Part shown: positions 1-7,996 of the stretch, piece after piece | Numbering within the stretch: the stretch's first letter is position 1 | Layout of the letters: each line of letters opens with the position of its first letter | Source of the DNA: JABSOG01 sp041583135 | Lineage (GTDB): Bacteria > Pseudomonadota > Gammaproteobacteria > Enterobacterales > Alteromonadaceae | Direction of reading: 5' to 3' | DNA length: 25,868 nt | Assembly (NCBI GenBank): GCA_041583135.1 | Contig: JBFHGJ010000082.1 | Location: 1-25,868, forward strand | The notes under the pieces: model-generated | Seen by the model: only the letters and a program-made list of their open reading frames with translations | Told to the model about the DNA's origin: nothing | Database searches by the model: none | Position numbers and translations under genes: made by a program

Positions 1-17
1 AACCAACAGAAGTAAAG

Positions 18-827
18 ATGCAACACAGTTTTAGAACAAAAATGGCGTCAAAGCTTGATTTGACGCTGATCAATGACGTGATGACCGGTCAACTTGATTT
101 GGTCAATTTTAAAGGGGCGGTAAATAGCCAGTTGATGGCAGATATCGCCGATAGATTTTGGCAGCATCCCGATTTGGCCTTAAGGGACGACAAAGTACCG
201 GCCAATATCATCGGCACCAATTCTTTTCTTAAAACCGCTAAGCAGTATTTTGACGATGTCACCGGTGTCCAGCAAAAATTGGCTTTACTGTTCGATGATA
301 TTGAAAACCCAATGGATACCCTGTTTGACAAGATGAGAGGCGGGCTAAAAGCGCAGCCGGTGGTTGTTGAGCCTTCAAGGCAGGACAATATTAATGCTCC
401 CGCTTGTCGCGTGATGTCATGGCTCGACCAGGAAAGCTATGCCTTGCAGCCTCATGATGATATTGCGCAAATCGAAAACATGAAATCGCAAAATACCCAG
501 TTGCTTGGGGCGTTAAACAATACCATTACCGCCTTCAACTTTTACTTGGAAGTGCCAAAAAAAGGCGGCGAACTTAGGGTTTGGCACTGGCAACCAACAA
601 CAGATGAGCGCAAAGCATTAGACTTGGCACACTCAGGCTATGGTTATAGCAATGAGGTTTTGTCTCAATTTGACTATACCGATATCTCCCTTGATGCCGG
701 TGACTTGTGTGTCTTTAATGGTTCATTCGTTCACGGCGTATTAAATGCCAATGGCACCGGGCGCAGAACCATCATCACTAACTTTATGTCATATCTAGAG
801 CAAGACAGGATCATCTACTGGACCTGA
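18..827 (+). CDS. 2-oxoglutarate/Fe(II)-dependent oxygenase-like protein
   Basis: A 269-residue protein that looks like a soluble 2OG-Fe(II) oxygenase. The facial triad is visible as H146 and D148 (QPHDD) with the distal H239 (GSFVHGV), followed by R249/R250 in GRRTII, a suitable position for the arginine that binds the 2-oxoglutarate carboxylate. The strands around FNFYLEV (174-180) and GDLCVFNG (228-235) fit the double-stranded beta-helix core. The aspartate of HxD is present, so a hydroxylase is more likely than a halogenase of this fold. The substrate cannot be read from the sequence. The start at 18 has a weak AGAAG five bases upstream; a second ATG at 42 is possible and would remove eight residues. 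It stands alone, with its own upstream region outside the window. Confidence 0.72.
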   Translation: MQHSFRTKMASKLDLTLINDVMTGQLDLVNFKGAVNSQLMADIADRFWQHPDLALRDDKVPANIIGTNSFLKTAKQYFDDVTGVQQKLALLFDDIENPMDTLFDKMRGGLKAQPVVVEPSRQDNINAPACRVMSWLDQESYALQPHDDIAQIENMKSQNTQLLGALNNTITAFNFYLEVPKKGGELRVWHWQPTTDERKALDLAHSGYGYSNEVLSQFDYTDISLDAGDLCVFNGSFVHGVLNANGTGRRTIITNFMSYLEQDRIIYWT

Positions 828-856
828 CAATCACTCGCTGATTTATTTCATTGAAG

Positions 857-876
857 CGGCCGCTATAATACGGCCG
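857..876 (+). promoter_or_regulatory. Candidate promoter -10 flanked by two CGGCCG sites
   Basis: A consensus -10 hexamer TATAAT lies at 864-869, 34 bases before the homoserine kinase start. It sits between two copies of the 6-base palindrome CGGCCG (857-862 and 871-876). No good -35 box is seen 16-18 bases upstream; TTTATT at 842-847 is the nearest candidate. The flanking palindromes could form a stem or a binding site over the promoter, but that is inference. Confidence 0.45.
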
Positions 877-903
877 ATTATTAAAGCATTAACAGGAATA
901 TCA

Positions 904-1851
904 ATGGCGGTATACACCAAACTGAGTCAAGCCGAAATGGCTGACCTTATCGCTGATTTTTTTAACGGCCCGCTCATTCATTTCGACGGTGCGGCCGATG
1001 GCATGGAAAATACCACCTATTTTGTCACCGCAGAGCATGCGGGTAAGCCACAAGACTATGTACTAACGGTGGTTGAAACGCTGAGCTTTGAGCAACTCCC
1101 TTTTATTGTTGAGTTAACCACACAGTTAAATGCCAAAGGGCTGCCAATCCCCTGCCCTTTACAGGATAAAAGCGGACAAGCCCTCAAGCACATAGCGGGA
1201 AAACCTGCACTGCTGTTCCCTAAAGTCATTGGCAGCCACCAACTTGCGGTCAATCAACAGCAGTGCTTCGCCATTGGCGAGCTGCTCGGTCAAATGCACC
1301 TCACCACACTTAACTCAAGTGGCCCAGCCAATCCGCGAGATCTCAACTGGTGTTACGCACAATTAGAACGATTTCAAAATAAGCTCAGTACAGTTGATAC
1401 TCAGTTGCTGTCCCGTGCGCTTGAGGTATGCAAACAGTTTGAAGCGCTACCCGCAACGCTGCCAAAGGCAGCTATTCATGGCGACGTATTTCGCGACAAC
1501 GTGTTATTTGCCAATAATGAGGTGGTGGCAGTTATCGACTTTTTTATGGCCTGTGAAGATCATTTATTGTTAGACCTAGCCACCACAGTAAACGATTGGT
1601 GCTCAACCCCTGGGGGCGACCTTGATGATGTGCTTTATTCAGCACTACTTAAGGGATATCAAAAGCATAGAACGTTAAACGCGAGTGAAAAAAGCCACTG
1701 GCCGTTGTTTTTGCAATTCAGTGCTTTTCGGTTTTGGGTGGGGCGTTTGGCTTACGAATTCGACGGTTTGCACAATCCGGAAAAAGCAGCAGCCATCTAT
1801 CGGGATATTTTATCTAAGCGACTTGAACAAGGCCCAACGCTTTGCCTATAA
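904..1851 (+). CDS. thrB: Homoserine kinase, type II (ThrB, APH/fructosamine-kinase fold)
   Basis: A 315-residue kinase that probably phosphorylates homoserine to O-phosphohomoserine in threonine synthesis, in the cytoplasm. It belongs to the COG2334 type found in Pseudomonas and not to the GHMP-fold ThrB of the E. coli thrABC operon. The catalytic loop is IHGDVFRDN (191-199, D194 as base), and the metal-binding segment is VIDFF (D212), as in aminoglycoside phosphotransferase-like kinases. Length matches Pseudomonas ThrB (about 316). The start ATG follows AACAGGAAT at a normal distance. The gene is alone and not beside thrA or thrC. Related kinases of the same fold (SrkA/YihE, a stress kinase) are the main alternative, but the N-terminal pattern and overall length fit ThrB better. 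Confidence 0.82.
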   Translation: MAVYTKLSQAEMADLIADFFNGPLIHFDGAADGMENTTYFVTAEHAGKPQDYVLTVVETLSFEQLPFIVELTTQLNAKGLPIPCPLQDKSGQALKHIAGKPALLFPKVIGSHQLAVNQQQCFAIGELLGQMHLTTLNSSGPANPRDLNWCYAQLERFQNKLSTVDTQLLSRALEVCKQFEALPATLPKAAIHGDVFRDNVLFANNEVVAVIDFFMACEDHLLLDLATTVNDWCSTPGGDLDDVLYSALLKGYQKHRTLNASEKSHWPLFLQFSAFRFWVGRLAYEFDGLHNPEKAAAIYRDILSKRLEQGPTLCL

Positions 1852-1882
1852 AATAACAGGGCCAACTTTGGCCCTGTTATTT
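1851..1882. terminator. Bidirectional terminator between thrB and pepB
   Basis: A perfect inverted repeat with 14-bp arms (1851-1864 and 1869-1882; right arm TGGCCCTGTTATTT) around a 4-base ACTT loop. It begins on the last base of the thrB stop codon. The arm ends are A/T rich on both strands, giving a U-rich RNA end in either direction, so it suits the two convergent genes. Confidence 0.85.
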
Positions 1883-1898
1883 ACATCATGTTGTGAGA

Positions 1899-3194
1899 CT
1901 AGGCGTTTTCTTCTGCCAATGCTCTGGCAATGCTGCGAATACCTTCAGCGCTACCACCGGCAGACCATACAGCATTCGGGCTATTATTAAATGCCGACGC
2001 CAAGTCCATATGAACCCAACCTTTGCCGCCGTTTGGCACAAAGCGTGACAAAAAGCCTGCGGCATTACTGGCGCCACCAGCGCCACCACCTTTAACAGGG
2101 CGGCTATTGGCGGTATCGGCATAAGGTGAAGGACAGTTGTTTTGATGGAACGGCTCTAAAGGCAGTGGCCAAGCGCGTTCGCCTTCAGCTTCGGCATAAC
2201 CCAAATAGCGCTGTTGCAAGGCTTTGTCTAAACCGAACAAGGCATAATATTCGGTGCCTACGGCTGATACAGCAGCGCCGGTCAAGGTCGCTGCATCGAT
2301 GATCATATCAGCACCAGACTCGGCAGCAGCCATCAAGCCATCGGCAAGTACCAAACGACCTTCAGCGTCGGTATTCACCACCTCAACGGTTACACCGTTT
2401 TTGTAGGTGATAATATCGCCCAGTTTATAGGCGTTACCGGCAATCAAGTTTTCAGCGCAGCACAAAATCAGCTTCACGCGTTTGTTTAAACCGCGCATAA
2501 TGGCTAATGCCAAACCGCCAGTTACTGTCGCCGCGCCGCCCATATCGCACTTCATCGTCAACATACCTTCAGAAGATTTGATTGAGTAGCCGCCGCTGTC
2601 AAAAGTGATACCTTTACCAACTAAAGCCGAGCTGACTTTAGCATTGGCATCGCCTGTTGGGTTGTAATCAAGTACCAACATCACCGGTTCACGGCTACTG
2701 GCACGACCCACGGTATGCACACCAACCCATTGTTTTTCTAACAATTGATCGCCTGCAATCAATTCATAGCTGACATTGGCCGGGGCCAAAGATTCAATAA
2801 ACTTAGCCGCTGAAGTCGCCAAAACCATCGGTGCCATATCCTCTGGCGTGGCATTTACCGCTTCGCGCGTCCATACCATTGCTTTTAGGCGTGCATCTAA
2901 TTCTTTTTTGTCGGCATCTGAGCAAGGTGCCCATTGCACGTTATTGAGTTTCAAAGGCGTGGTAAAGCCCTGAACAAAGGCCCACTGTAGTTCTACAGTC
3001 CAACCTTCACCCACTAAGGCAACCTGTTCAATGCCTTGGGATTCGATACGACGAGCGGCGCATTGCACGCCAAATGCAGCATCATCGAGAAGATGGACGA
3101 TAAAACCCTCGGCATCGGAAGATAAAATGGCATTGTCGCCCCATTGAGCGCCTGCTGGCTCACAGGTGATCTTAACTTTCATCGCTTGTGTCAT
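1899..3194 (-). CDS. pepB: Peptidase B (M17 leucyl aminopeptidase family)
   Basis: A 431-residue cytoplasmic aminopeptidase that trims N-terminal residues from peptides using two metal ions. The metal ligands are K194 (VGKG), D199, D217 (MKCDMGG), D276 and E278 in the family signature NTDAEGRL (274-281), with catalytic K206 and R280. The spacing of these residues equals that of E. coli PepA. Size and N-terminal sequence match E. coli PepB (427 residues) better than the longer PepA. The gene is convergent with thrB and divergent from sfsA. The start is uncertain: the ATG at 3194 has only a weak ribosome site, and an ATG four codons later (MKVKIT) is an alternative. Confidence 0.92.
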   Translation of the reverse strand: MTQAMKVKITCEPAGAQWGDNAILSSDAEGFIVHLLDDAAFGVQCAARRIESQGIEQVALVGEGWTVELQWAFVQGFTTPLKLNNVQWAPCSDADKKELDARLKAMVWTREAVNATPEDMAPMVLATSAAKFIESLAPANVSYELIAGDQLLEKQWVGVHTVGRASSREPVMLVLDYNPTGDANAKVSSALVGKGITFDSGGYSIKSSEGMLTMKCDMGGAATVTGGLALAIMRGLNKRVKLILCCAENLIAGNAYKLGDIITYKNGVTVEVVNTDAEGRLVLADGLMAAAESGADMIIDAATLTGAAVSAVGTEYYALFGLDKALQQRYLGYAEAEGERAWPLPLEPFHQNNCPSPYADTANSRPVKGGGAGGASNAAGFLSRFVPNGGKGWVHMDLASAFNNSPNAVWSAGGSAEGIRSIARALAEENA

Positions 3195-3270
3195 GGTTTT
3201 TTCGCTTAAGGTTTGTTTTAAGAAAGATTATAGTGGCGACAAGTTTACACTACGGCAGGAATAAACCTAA

Positions 3271-3987
3271 GTGAAATTTCCCTCTTCTCTACGCTCAGCG
3301 GTATTAATACAGCGCTATAAACGCTTTTTGGCCGATATTACTCTCGATAACGGCGAGGTCATCACCATTCATTGCCCCAACACAGGAGCCATGACAGGCT
3401 GCGCCGATAAGGGCAATGTCGTGTGGTATTCCACCTCAGACAACGCCAAACGCAAATATCCCAATACCTGGGAGCTGGCGCAAAATGCCCAAGGCGATTT
3501 TATGTGCATCAACACCACTAAAGCCAACGATGTGGTCAAACAAGCGATTATTGAAGGGCAAATTCTAGAGCTTGCCGGTTACGATGAAGTACGTGCAGAG
3601 GTTAAATATGGAGAAGAAAACAGTCGCATCGACTTGCTCCTAACAGATGGTGAGAAGCCCGATTGCTATATTGAAATCAAATCAGTTACTTTACTTGGCG
3701 ACGATGGTCAAGGTTACTTTCCCGACGCGGTAAGTGTCAGAGCGCAAAAGCATGTTAGAGAACTAATGGCAATGAAGCAAAACGGACACCGCGCAGTGCT
3801 GTTTTTCCTAGTGCAACATACGGGCATTAAAACCATGAGCCCGGCCGAGCATATTGATAAAAAATATGCTGAACTGGTTGCCACAGCTATCGATGCAGGC
3901 GTAGAGGTGATGTGCTACAACACGGCCATTTCTCCTGAGCAAATCGTTATCGATAGCTCTGTGCCTTTTCAACTGATACAGCAATAA
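3271..3987 (+). CDS. sfsA: SfsA, sugar fermentation stimulation protein (PD-(D/E)XK nuclease-like)
   Basis: A 238-residue member of the SfsA family, named after its effect on maltose use in E. coli. Its true biochemical role is unsettled; it has an N-terminal OB-like fold and a nuclease-like C-terminal domain. Visible motifs are HCPNTGAMTGC (34-44) and the PD-(D/E)XK-type set D121, E135 and K137 (IEIKS). The start is GTG: an in-frame TAA immediately precedes it, so nothing longer is possible, and CAGGA lies about ten bases upstream. The gene heads the sfsA-dksA-gluQRS-pcnB-folK order also seen in E. coli. Confidence 0.93.
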   Translation: MKFPSSLRSAVLIQRYKRFLADITLDNGEVITIHCPNTGAMTGCADKGNVVWYSTSDNAKRKYPNTWELAQNAQGDFMCINTTKANDVVKQAIIEGQILELAGYDEVRAEVKYGEENSRIDLLLTDGEKPDCYIEIKSVTLLGDDGQGYFPDAVSVRAQKHVRELMAMKQNGHRAVLFFLVQHTGIKTMSPAEHIDKKYAELVATAIDAGVEVMCYNTAISPEQIVIDSSVPFQLIQQ

Positions 3988-4367
3988 GCAAGTCGCACTT
4001 AACTTGCTGTTGAGCTAAGCATTAGCACCGGCCAAACTGCCAATTAATTCGCCATAATTCGCTGTCAATTAAGCCATGTTCAATGAATTTAGCCACCCTT
4101 GCGCGATTATTACCGCAGTATGACTAAATTTAATTGCTATACTGTATTTTATTTGATATAGATAGCGCCCATTTTAAAAAAACAACCAGCAGGGCACTGG
4201 CAACAAGTAAAAGGACTTCAAGCAGATTTCAGTAATCGAACGGTAAACGATATACGTTCAAACGGCTTTTAAGCCCGCGTAAAGTGACCAAGAAAACTGC
4301 GTGAATAAAGTTATTTATTACAGGTGAGCTGCCAATTTATTGGTGCCAGGCAATTAGGAGACATTTT
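3988..4367 (+). promoter_or_regulatory. 380-base gap: dksA upstream region and long 5' leader
   Basis: No gene is seen here. It starts with a short imperfect hairpin (AGCAAGT 3987-3993, ACTTGCT 4002-4008) without a T tract, so at best a weak sfsA terminator. Two AATTCGC copies sit exactly 10 bases apart (4046-4052 and 4056-4062), flanked by two CAATTAA copies (4041 and 4066). A promoter candidate follows at 4135-4143. The remaining roughly 220 bases would be an untranslated dksA leader with small inverted repeats (GAACG 4238-4242 with CGTTC 4255-4259; GGCTTTTAAGCC near 4265). dksA has a good ribosome site, TTAGGAG. Confidence 0.5.
4135..4143 (+). promoter_or_regulatory. Candidate extended -10 promoter of dksA
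   Basis: TGCTATACT matches the extended -10 form TGnTATAAT at eight of nine defined positions. No convincing -35 is seen, as expected for extended -10 promoters. It would start a leader of roughly 220 bases before dksA. Confidence 0.5.
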
Positions 4368-4811
4368 ATGCCCCAAGAAGTTAAGGCAATAGGCATTTTA
4401 GCCGAGGCAGGTGTTGCGCCATACCAAGAGGTTGATGGTGAAGAGTATATGTGTGACCGCCAATTGGCGCATTTTCGCAAAATTCTCGAAGCTTGGCGTA
4501 CCATGTTGAAAAAAGAAGTTGACCGCACCATGTCACACATGAAAGACGATGCTGCCAACTACCCTGATCCTGTTGACCGTGCGGCACAGGAAGAAGAGTT
4601 CGCCCTCGAACTACGTACCCGTGACCGTGAGCGTAAGCTGATCAAAAAAATCGAAAAAACCATTCAGTCGATTGAAGAAGACGATTTTGGTTTTTGTAAG
4701 TCTTGTGGTATCGAGATTGGTATTCGCCGTCTTGAAGCCCGTCCTACCGCTGACCAATGTATTGAATGTAAAACATTGGCAGAAATCAAAGAAAAGCAAA
4801 TGGGTGGCTAA
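4368..4811 (+). CDS. dksA: RNA polymerase-binding transcription factor DksA
   Basis: A 147-residue protein that enters the RNA polymerase secondary channel and, with ppGpp, adjusts rRNA, stress and amino-acid promoters. The coiled-coil tip carries D67 and D70 in PDPVDRA, matching the catalytic tip aspartates D71 and D74 of E. coli DksA. The four-cysteine zinc finger is intact (C110, C113, C131, C134), so this is the canonical zinc form and not the cysteine-poor DksA2 type. The C-terminal end (RRLEARPTADQC) is nearly identical to E. coli. The ribosome site TTAGGAG precedes the ATG. It has a long leader upstream and an intergenic hairpin before gluQRS. Confidence 0.97.
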   Translation: MPQEVKAIGILAEAGVAPYQEVDGEEYMCDRQLAHFRKILEAWRTMLKKEVDRTMSHMKDDAANYPDPVDRAAQEEEFALELRTRDRERKLIKKIEKTIQSIEEDDFGFCKSCGIEIGIRRLEARPTADQCIECKTLAEIKEKQMGG

Positions 4812-4840
4812 CCCAAGTCACTCCATCGCAATGATAAATC

Positions 4841-4862
4841 AAGGGGAGCTCTGGCTCCCTTT
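4841..4862 (+). terminator. Hairpin terminator/attenuator between dksA and gluQRS
   Basis: AAGGGGAGC (4841-4849) pairs with GCTCCCTTT (4854-4862) around a TCTG loop, with one G-U pair; the T-rich stretch TTTGTTGATCTT follows. A terminator at this position is known between dksA and gluQ in E. coli/Shigella, limiting read-through into gluQ. The tail is not a clean T run, so partial termination is likely. Confidence 0.7.
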
Positions 4863-4882
4863 GTTGATCTTGACCTGACAGT

Positions 4883-5815
4883 ATGAATTCACACGCCCCC
4901 ATCGATATCCAAGCCACAAAAAATACCGGCTATATTGGCCGCTTTGCCCCCTCACCGTCAGGACATCTGCATTTCGGCTCAATGATCGCCGCGCTCGGCA
5001 GTTATCTTCAAGCCAAAGCCAACAAGGGTTTATGGCTGGTGAGAATGGAAGACATCGACCCGCCTAGAGAAATGCCCGGTGCCGCCAAGCATATTCTACA
5101 AACCTTAGAGCAACATGGCCTTGAGTGGGATGGCGAAGTGGTTTATCAAAGTGCGCAATCGCGTCATTACGACAGGGCGATTGACTGGCTCAAGCACAAC
5201 AACCTTGCTTATTTATGTCAATGCACCAGAAAGCAGACCCATCAAAACAACCCCTACCCTCAGGTTTATCAAAGAACTTGTCGTTCGCTCGGGCTGAATA
5301 AAAGTGGCTGCGCCCTGCGCTTTAGAAACGACGCGCCAGTCATGAGCTTTGACGACAAACTGCAAGGTCACGTGCAGGCAGAATCAGGTCCGGGGTTTGC
5401 CGATGACTTTATCATTCATCGCAAAGACGGTTTATATGCCTACCAACTGGCGGTGGTGGTTGACGATATCACACAAGGCATTACCGAAGTGGTCCGTGGC
5501 AGCGACCTGCTATACACCACCTTGCACCAAATGACGCTATACCAAGCCTTTGGTCAGCCAGCCATCGATTACCTGCATTTGCCGGTAGCAGTGACAGAGC
5601 CTGGCAAAAAGCTCAGTAAACAAAATCATGCACACCCCGTCAGCGCAGACAAGGCTCGACACACGCTAGTAGACGTCATGCGCTTTTTGGCGCTACCGGT
5701 ATTTGATGAATTAGCCCTTGAACCCATACCAAATATTTTAAGGTGGGCGCTGCAACATTGGTCGCTCGACGCATTGCCGCAACGTCAGGAAATTATGTTT
5801 AGCCAAGAACTTTGA
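4883..5815 (+). CDS. gluQRS: Glutamyl-Q tRNA(Asp) synthetase GluQRS
   Basis: A 310-residue paralogue of the glutamyl-tRNA synthetase catalytic core. It attaches glutamate to the queuosine base in the anticodon of tRNA(Asp) and lacks the anticodon-binding domain, which the short length confirms. Class I motifs are present: HLHFG (28-32) as the HIGH signature and KLSKQ (243-247) as the KMSKS equivalent. Zinc ligands C112, C114, Y129 and C133 have the family spacing. The start ATG has a poor ribosome site, which fits translation or expression coupled to dksA read-through. The dksA-gluQRS pairing is conserved in gammaproteobacteria. Confidence 0.94.
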   Translation: MNSHAPIDIQATKNTGYIGRFAPSPSGHLHFGSMIAALGSYLQAKANKGLWLVRMEDIDPPREMPGAAKHILQTLEQHGLEWDGEVVYQSAQSRHYDRAIDWLKHNNLAYLCQCTRKQTHQNNPYPQVYQRTCRSLGLNKSGCALRFRNDAPVMSFDDKLQGHVQAESGPGFADDFIIHRKDGLYAYQLAVVVDDITQGITEVVRGSDLLYTTLHQMTLYQAFGQPAIDYLHLPVAVTEPGKKLSKQNHAHPVSADKARHTLVDVMRFLALPVFDELALEPIPNILRWALQHWSLDALPQRQEIMFSQEL

Positions 5816-5998
5816 CTACACTTCAATAAAGCAATAATGAACACCCAAGGCTTATCACCAGTCAATCGAGTTAAACTGTCGAATGCCGAGATTATGTACA
5901 ACAAATCGTCACGAAAGTGTCATCGGGCGTGTATTTCTCGGGCGATTGGTATATCATGCGCCTTTTTTATCGGCCAAGTCTTTTCGAGGGCATAAGTT

Positions 5999-7480
5999 AT
6001 TATTACCAAAGTCGTCAATCTGTATCGTAAACTCACGGGTACCGAGGAGCAAACCTGCAACACTGCGGCGAGCGAAACGCGTGATGCACTCAGCCAATCT
6101 CGGGAAAAGTGTAAAGATTTCAACAATGCGATTTCGCGTGACCAGCACAACATCTCACGCAAACAAATTAGCCCGAATGCATTAAAGGTCTTGTACCGTC
6201 TACAAGATAACGGTTATGAAGCCTACTTGGTGGGCGGCTGTATTCGCGATCTTTTATTGGGGCTTGAGCCAAAAGACTTTGATGTCGTCACCAACGCCAC
6301 CCCTGAGCAAGTCAAAAGCTGCTTTAACAACTGCCGCCTGATCGGCAGACGCTTCCGTTTGGCCCATATTATGTATGGTCGCGAGATAATTGAAGTAGCA
6401 ACATTCAGGGGCCATCACGAACAGCCTCAAAAACAAGACAATCACAAGCACAACAGCTCTCATCACTCAGATGAAGGACAATTGCTTAGAGACAATGTCT
6501 ACGGCACCATTGAAGAAGATGCCGAGCGCCGCGACTTTACCATCAATGCCCTTTACTATTCGGTTAACGGCTTTTATATTCGCGATTTTGCCGGTGGTCT
6601 CGACGCCATTAAAGCCAGACGGATTGAACTGATTGGCGATCCGGAGTCACGTTATCGTGAAGATCCGGTTCGAATGCTCAGAGCCATTCGCTTTGCCACC
6701 AAGTTGGATATGACCATCGCCGCCGATACTGAAGCGCCGATTTACGAGCTTGGCAGTTTGCTTAGCAACATTCCAGCGGCCCGCCTGTTTGAAGAATCGA
6801 TGAAAATGACCATGGCCGGTAAGGCGTATGCCAATTACCGCATGATGCGTCAATATGATCTGTTTAAATACATGTTCCCGGTGCCTTCGGAACTATTGAA
6901 CGGCGACTACAGCAGTAAATATGAGCGCTTAGTCGAACAGGTGTTCATTCACACCGACAAACGCATCAATGCCGGTAAGCGTGTAACGCCAGCTTATATT
7001 CATGCCGCCCTTTTATGGTATGTGGTCGAAGAAGAAACCGCCCGCTTGGTCAAAGACAAAAAGCTCTCTCACTTTGACGCCGCCTATCATGCCCAAACTG
7101 AAGTGTTGGCCAGACACTGCCGTTCGATTGCCTTACCTAAGCGTTTCTCGACCGTATCAAGAGATATCTGGCAGTTGCAATATCGTCTGACTAGACGTGC
7201 TGGTAAACGTGCTCTTAAGCTGTTGGAACACCCTAAGTTTAGAGCCGGTTATGACTTTTTACTGTTAAGGGCCGAAATCGAAGGTGGTGAGCTGGTCGAA
7301 ATTGGCCAGTGGTGGACCACACTGCAAAGTGCCAATGAGGCGACCCGCGAACAAATGGTCAGTGCCATCCCTGCGCCAAAAGGGCGTACACGCAGTTCGC
7401 AGGATAAAAAAAGACGTGCCCGAGGCGGACGTAAATCTAGCGCCAAACGACAAAGCCCACGCACAGGTACTCAGCAGTGA
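5999..7480 (+). CDS. pcnB: Poly(A) polymerase I PcnB, probable AUU start
   Basis: Adds 3' poly(A) tails to RNA, marking it for decay. The nucleotidyltransferase core has VGGCIRD (78-84) and the metal-binding DFD (D93, D95). The region LLRDN...EEDAERRDFTINALYYS follows the family closely, and a basic tail (about 461-493, rich in K and R) resembles the E. coli RNA-binding tail. Homology to E. coli PcnB runs upstream of the first ATG/GTG/TTG-type codon: ISRKQISPNALKV precedes the TTG at 6191, which lies inside the conserved fold. The frame is open back to a TAA at 5993-5995 and contains no ATG, GTG or TTG before 6191. ATT at 5999 aligns with the AUU start of E. coli pcnB (I-I-T-K-V-V-N-L-Y-R-K against M-F-T-R-V-A-N-F-C-R-K) and follows GAGGG at eight bases. 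This gives 493 residues (E. coli 465). Confidence 0.9.
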   Translation: MITKVVNLYRKLTGTEEQTCNTAASETRDALSQSREKCKDFNNAISRDQHNISRKQISPNALKVLYRLQDNGYEAYLVGGCIRDLLLGLEPKDFDVVTNATPEQVKSCFNNCRLIGRRFRLAHIMYGREIIEVATFRGHHEQPQKQDNHKHNSSHHSDEGQLLRDNVYGTIEEDAERRDFTINALYYSVNGFYIRDFAGGLDAIKARRIELIGDPESRYREDPVRMLRAIRFATKLDMTIAADTEAPIYELGSLLSNIPAARLFEESMKMTMAGKAYANYRMMRQYDLFKYMFPVPSELLNGDYSSKYERLVEQVFIHTDKRINAGKRVTPAYIHAALLWYVVEEETARLVKDKKLSHFDAAYHAQTEVLARHCRSIALPKRFSTVSRDIWQLQYRLTRRAGKRALKLLEHPKFRAGYDFLLLRAEIEGGELVEIGQWWTTLQSANEATREQMVSAIPAPKGRTRSSQDKKRRARGGRKSSAKRQSPRTGTQQ

Positions 7481-7959
7481 GCTTGTGCTATATCGGCATT
7501 GGCGCCAACCTTGGCGATGCCAAAACCACGGTCAAACAAGCGATACAACAGCTTGGTTTAATCCCCCAAACCAAGCTGGTCAAAGCTTCTAGCCTCTATA
7601 TCAGCAAACCCATGGGGCCTGCCGATCAAAACGATTACGTCAATGCCGTTGCAGCCATCTACACCACTCTCGCGCCATTAGATCTGCTCGATGCTACTCA
7701 AGCGATTGAACTCAACTACGGTAGAGAGCGTAAGGACGAACGCTGGGGACCGCGAACATTAGACCTCGATATCTTGCTTTTTGACAACGAGCAAATCAAT
7801 CAGCCTCGATTAGTTGTGCCACACTATGGCATGACAGAGCGAGAGTTTGTACTCTATCCACTTTATGAGCTCACGCCGCAACTGTGTTTGCCCGATGGCA
7901 CCACACTGGCTAGCCTAATAGAAAACATCCCACTCAATGGGATGATAAAAGACGATTAA
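7477..7959 (+). CDS. folK: HPPK, 6-hydroxymethyl-7,8-dihydropterin pyrophosphokinase
   Basis: A 160-residue cytoplasmic enzyme that transfers pyrophosphate from ATP to 6-hydroxymethyldihydropterin in folate synthesis. The signature RWGPRTLDLDILLF (89-102) contains the magnesium-binding D96 and D98, and the IGIGANLG start (6-13) is the N-terminal strand and turn of the family. Length equals E. coli FolK (159). The start is GTG at 7477, overlapping the pcnB stop by four bases (GTGA), so translation is coupled, as in E. coli where folK follows pcnB. Confidence 0.95.
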   Translation: MSLCYIGIGANLGDAKTTVKQAIQQLGLIPQTKLVKASSLYISKPMGPADQNDYVNAVAAIYTTLAPLDLLDATQAIELNYGRERKDERWGPRTLDLDILLFDNEQINQPRLVVPHYGMTEREFVLYPLYELTPQLCLPDGTTLASLIENIPLNGMIKDD

Positions 7960-7996
7960 CTTTCCCTGACCAACAATAGAAAATAAGGATTCAAAT

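Noticed and set aside
5883..6185. Plus-strand frame of 100 codons before pcnB
   Set aside because: It overlaps the conserved pcnB N-terminus in another frame and its product shows no recognisable features.
6191..7480. pcnB starting at TTG 6191
   Set aside because: This start lies within the conserved nucleotidyltransferase fold and drops the upstream ISRKQISPNALKV block that matches E. coli PcnB.
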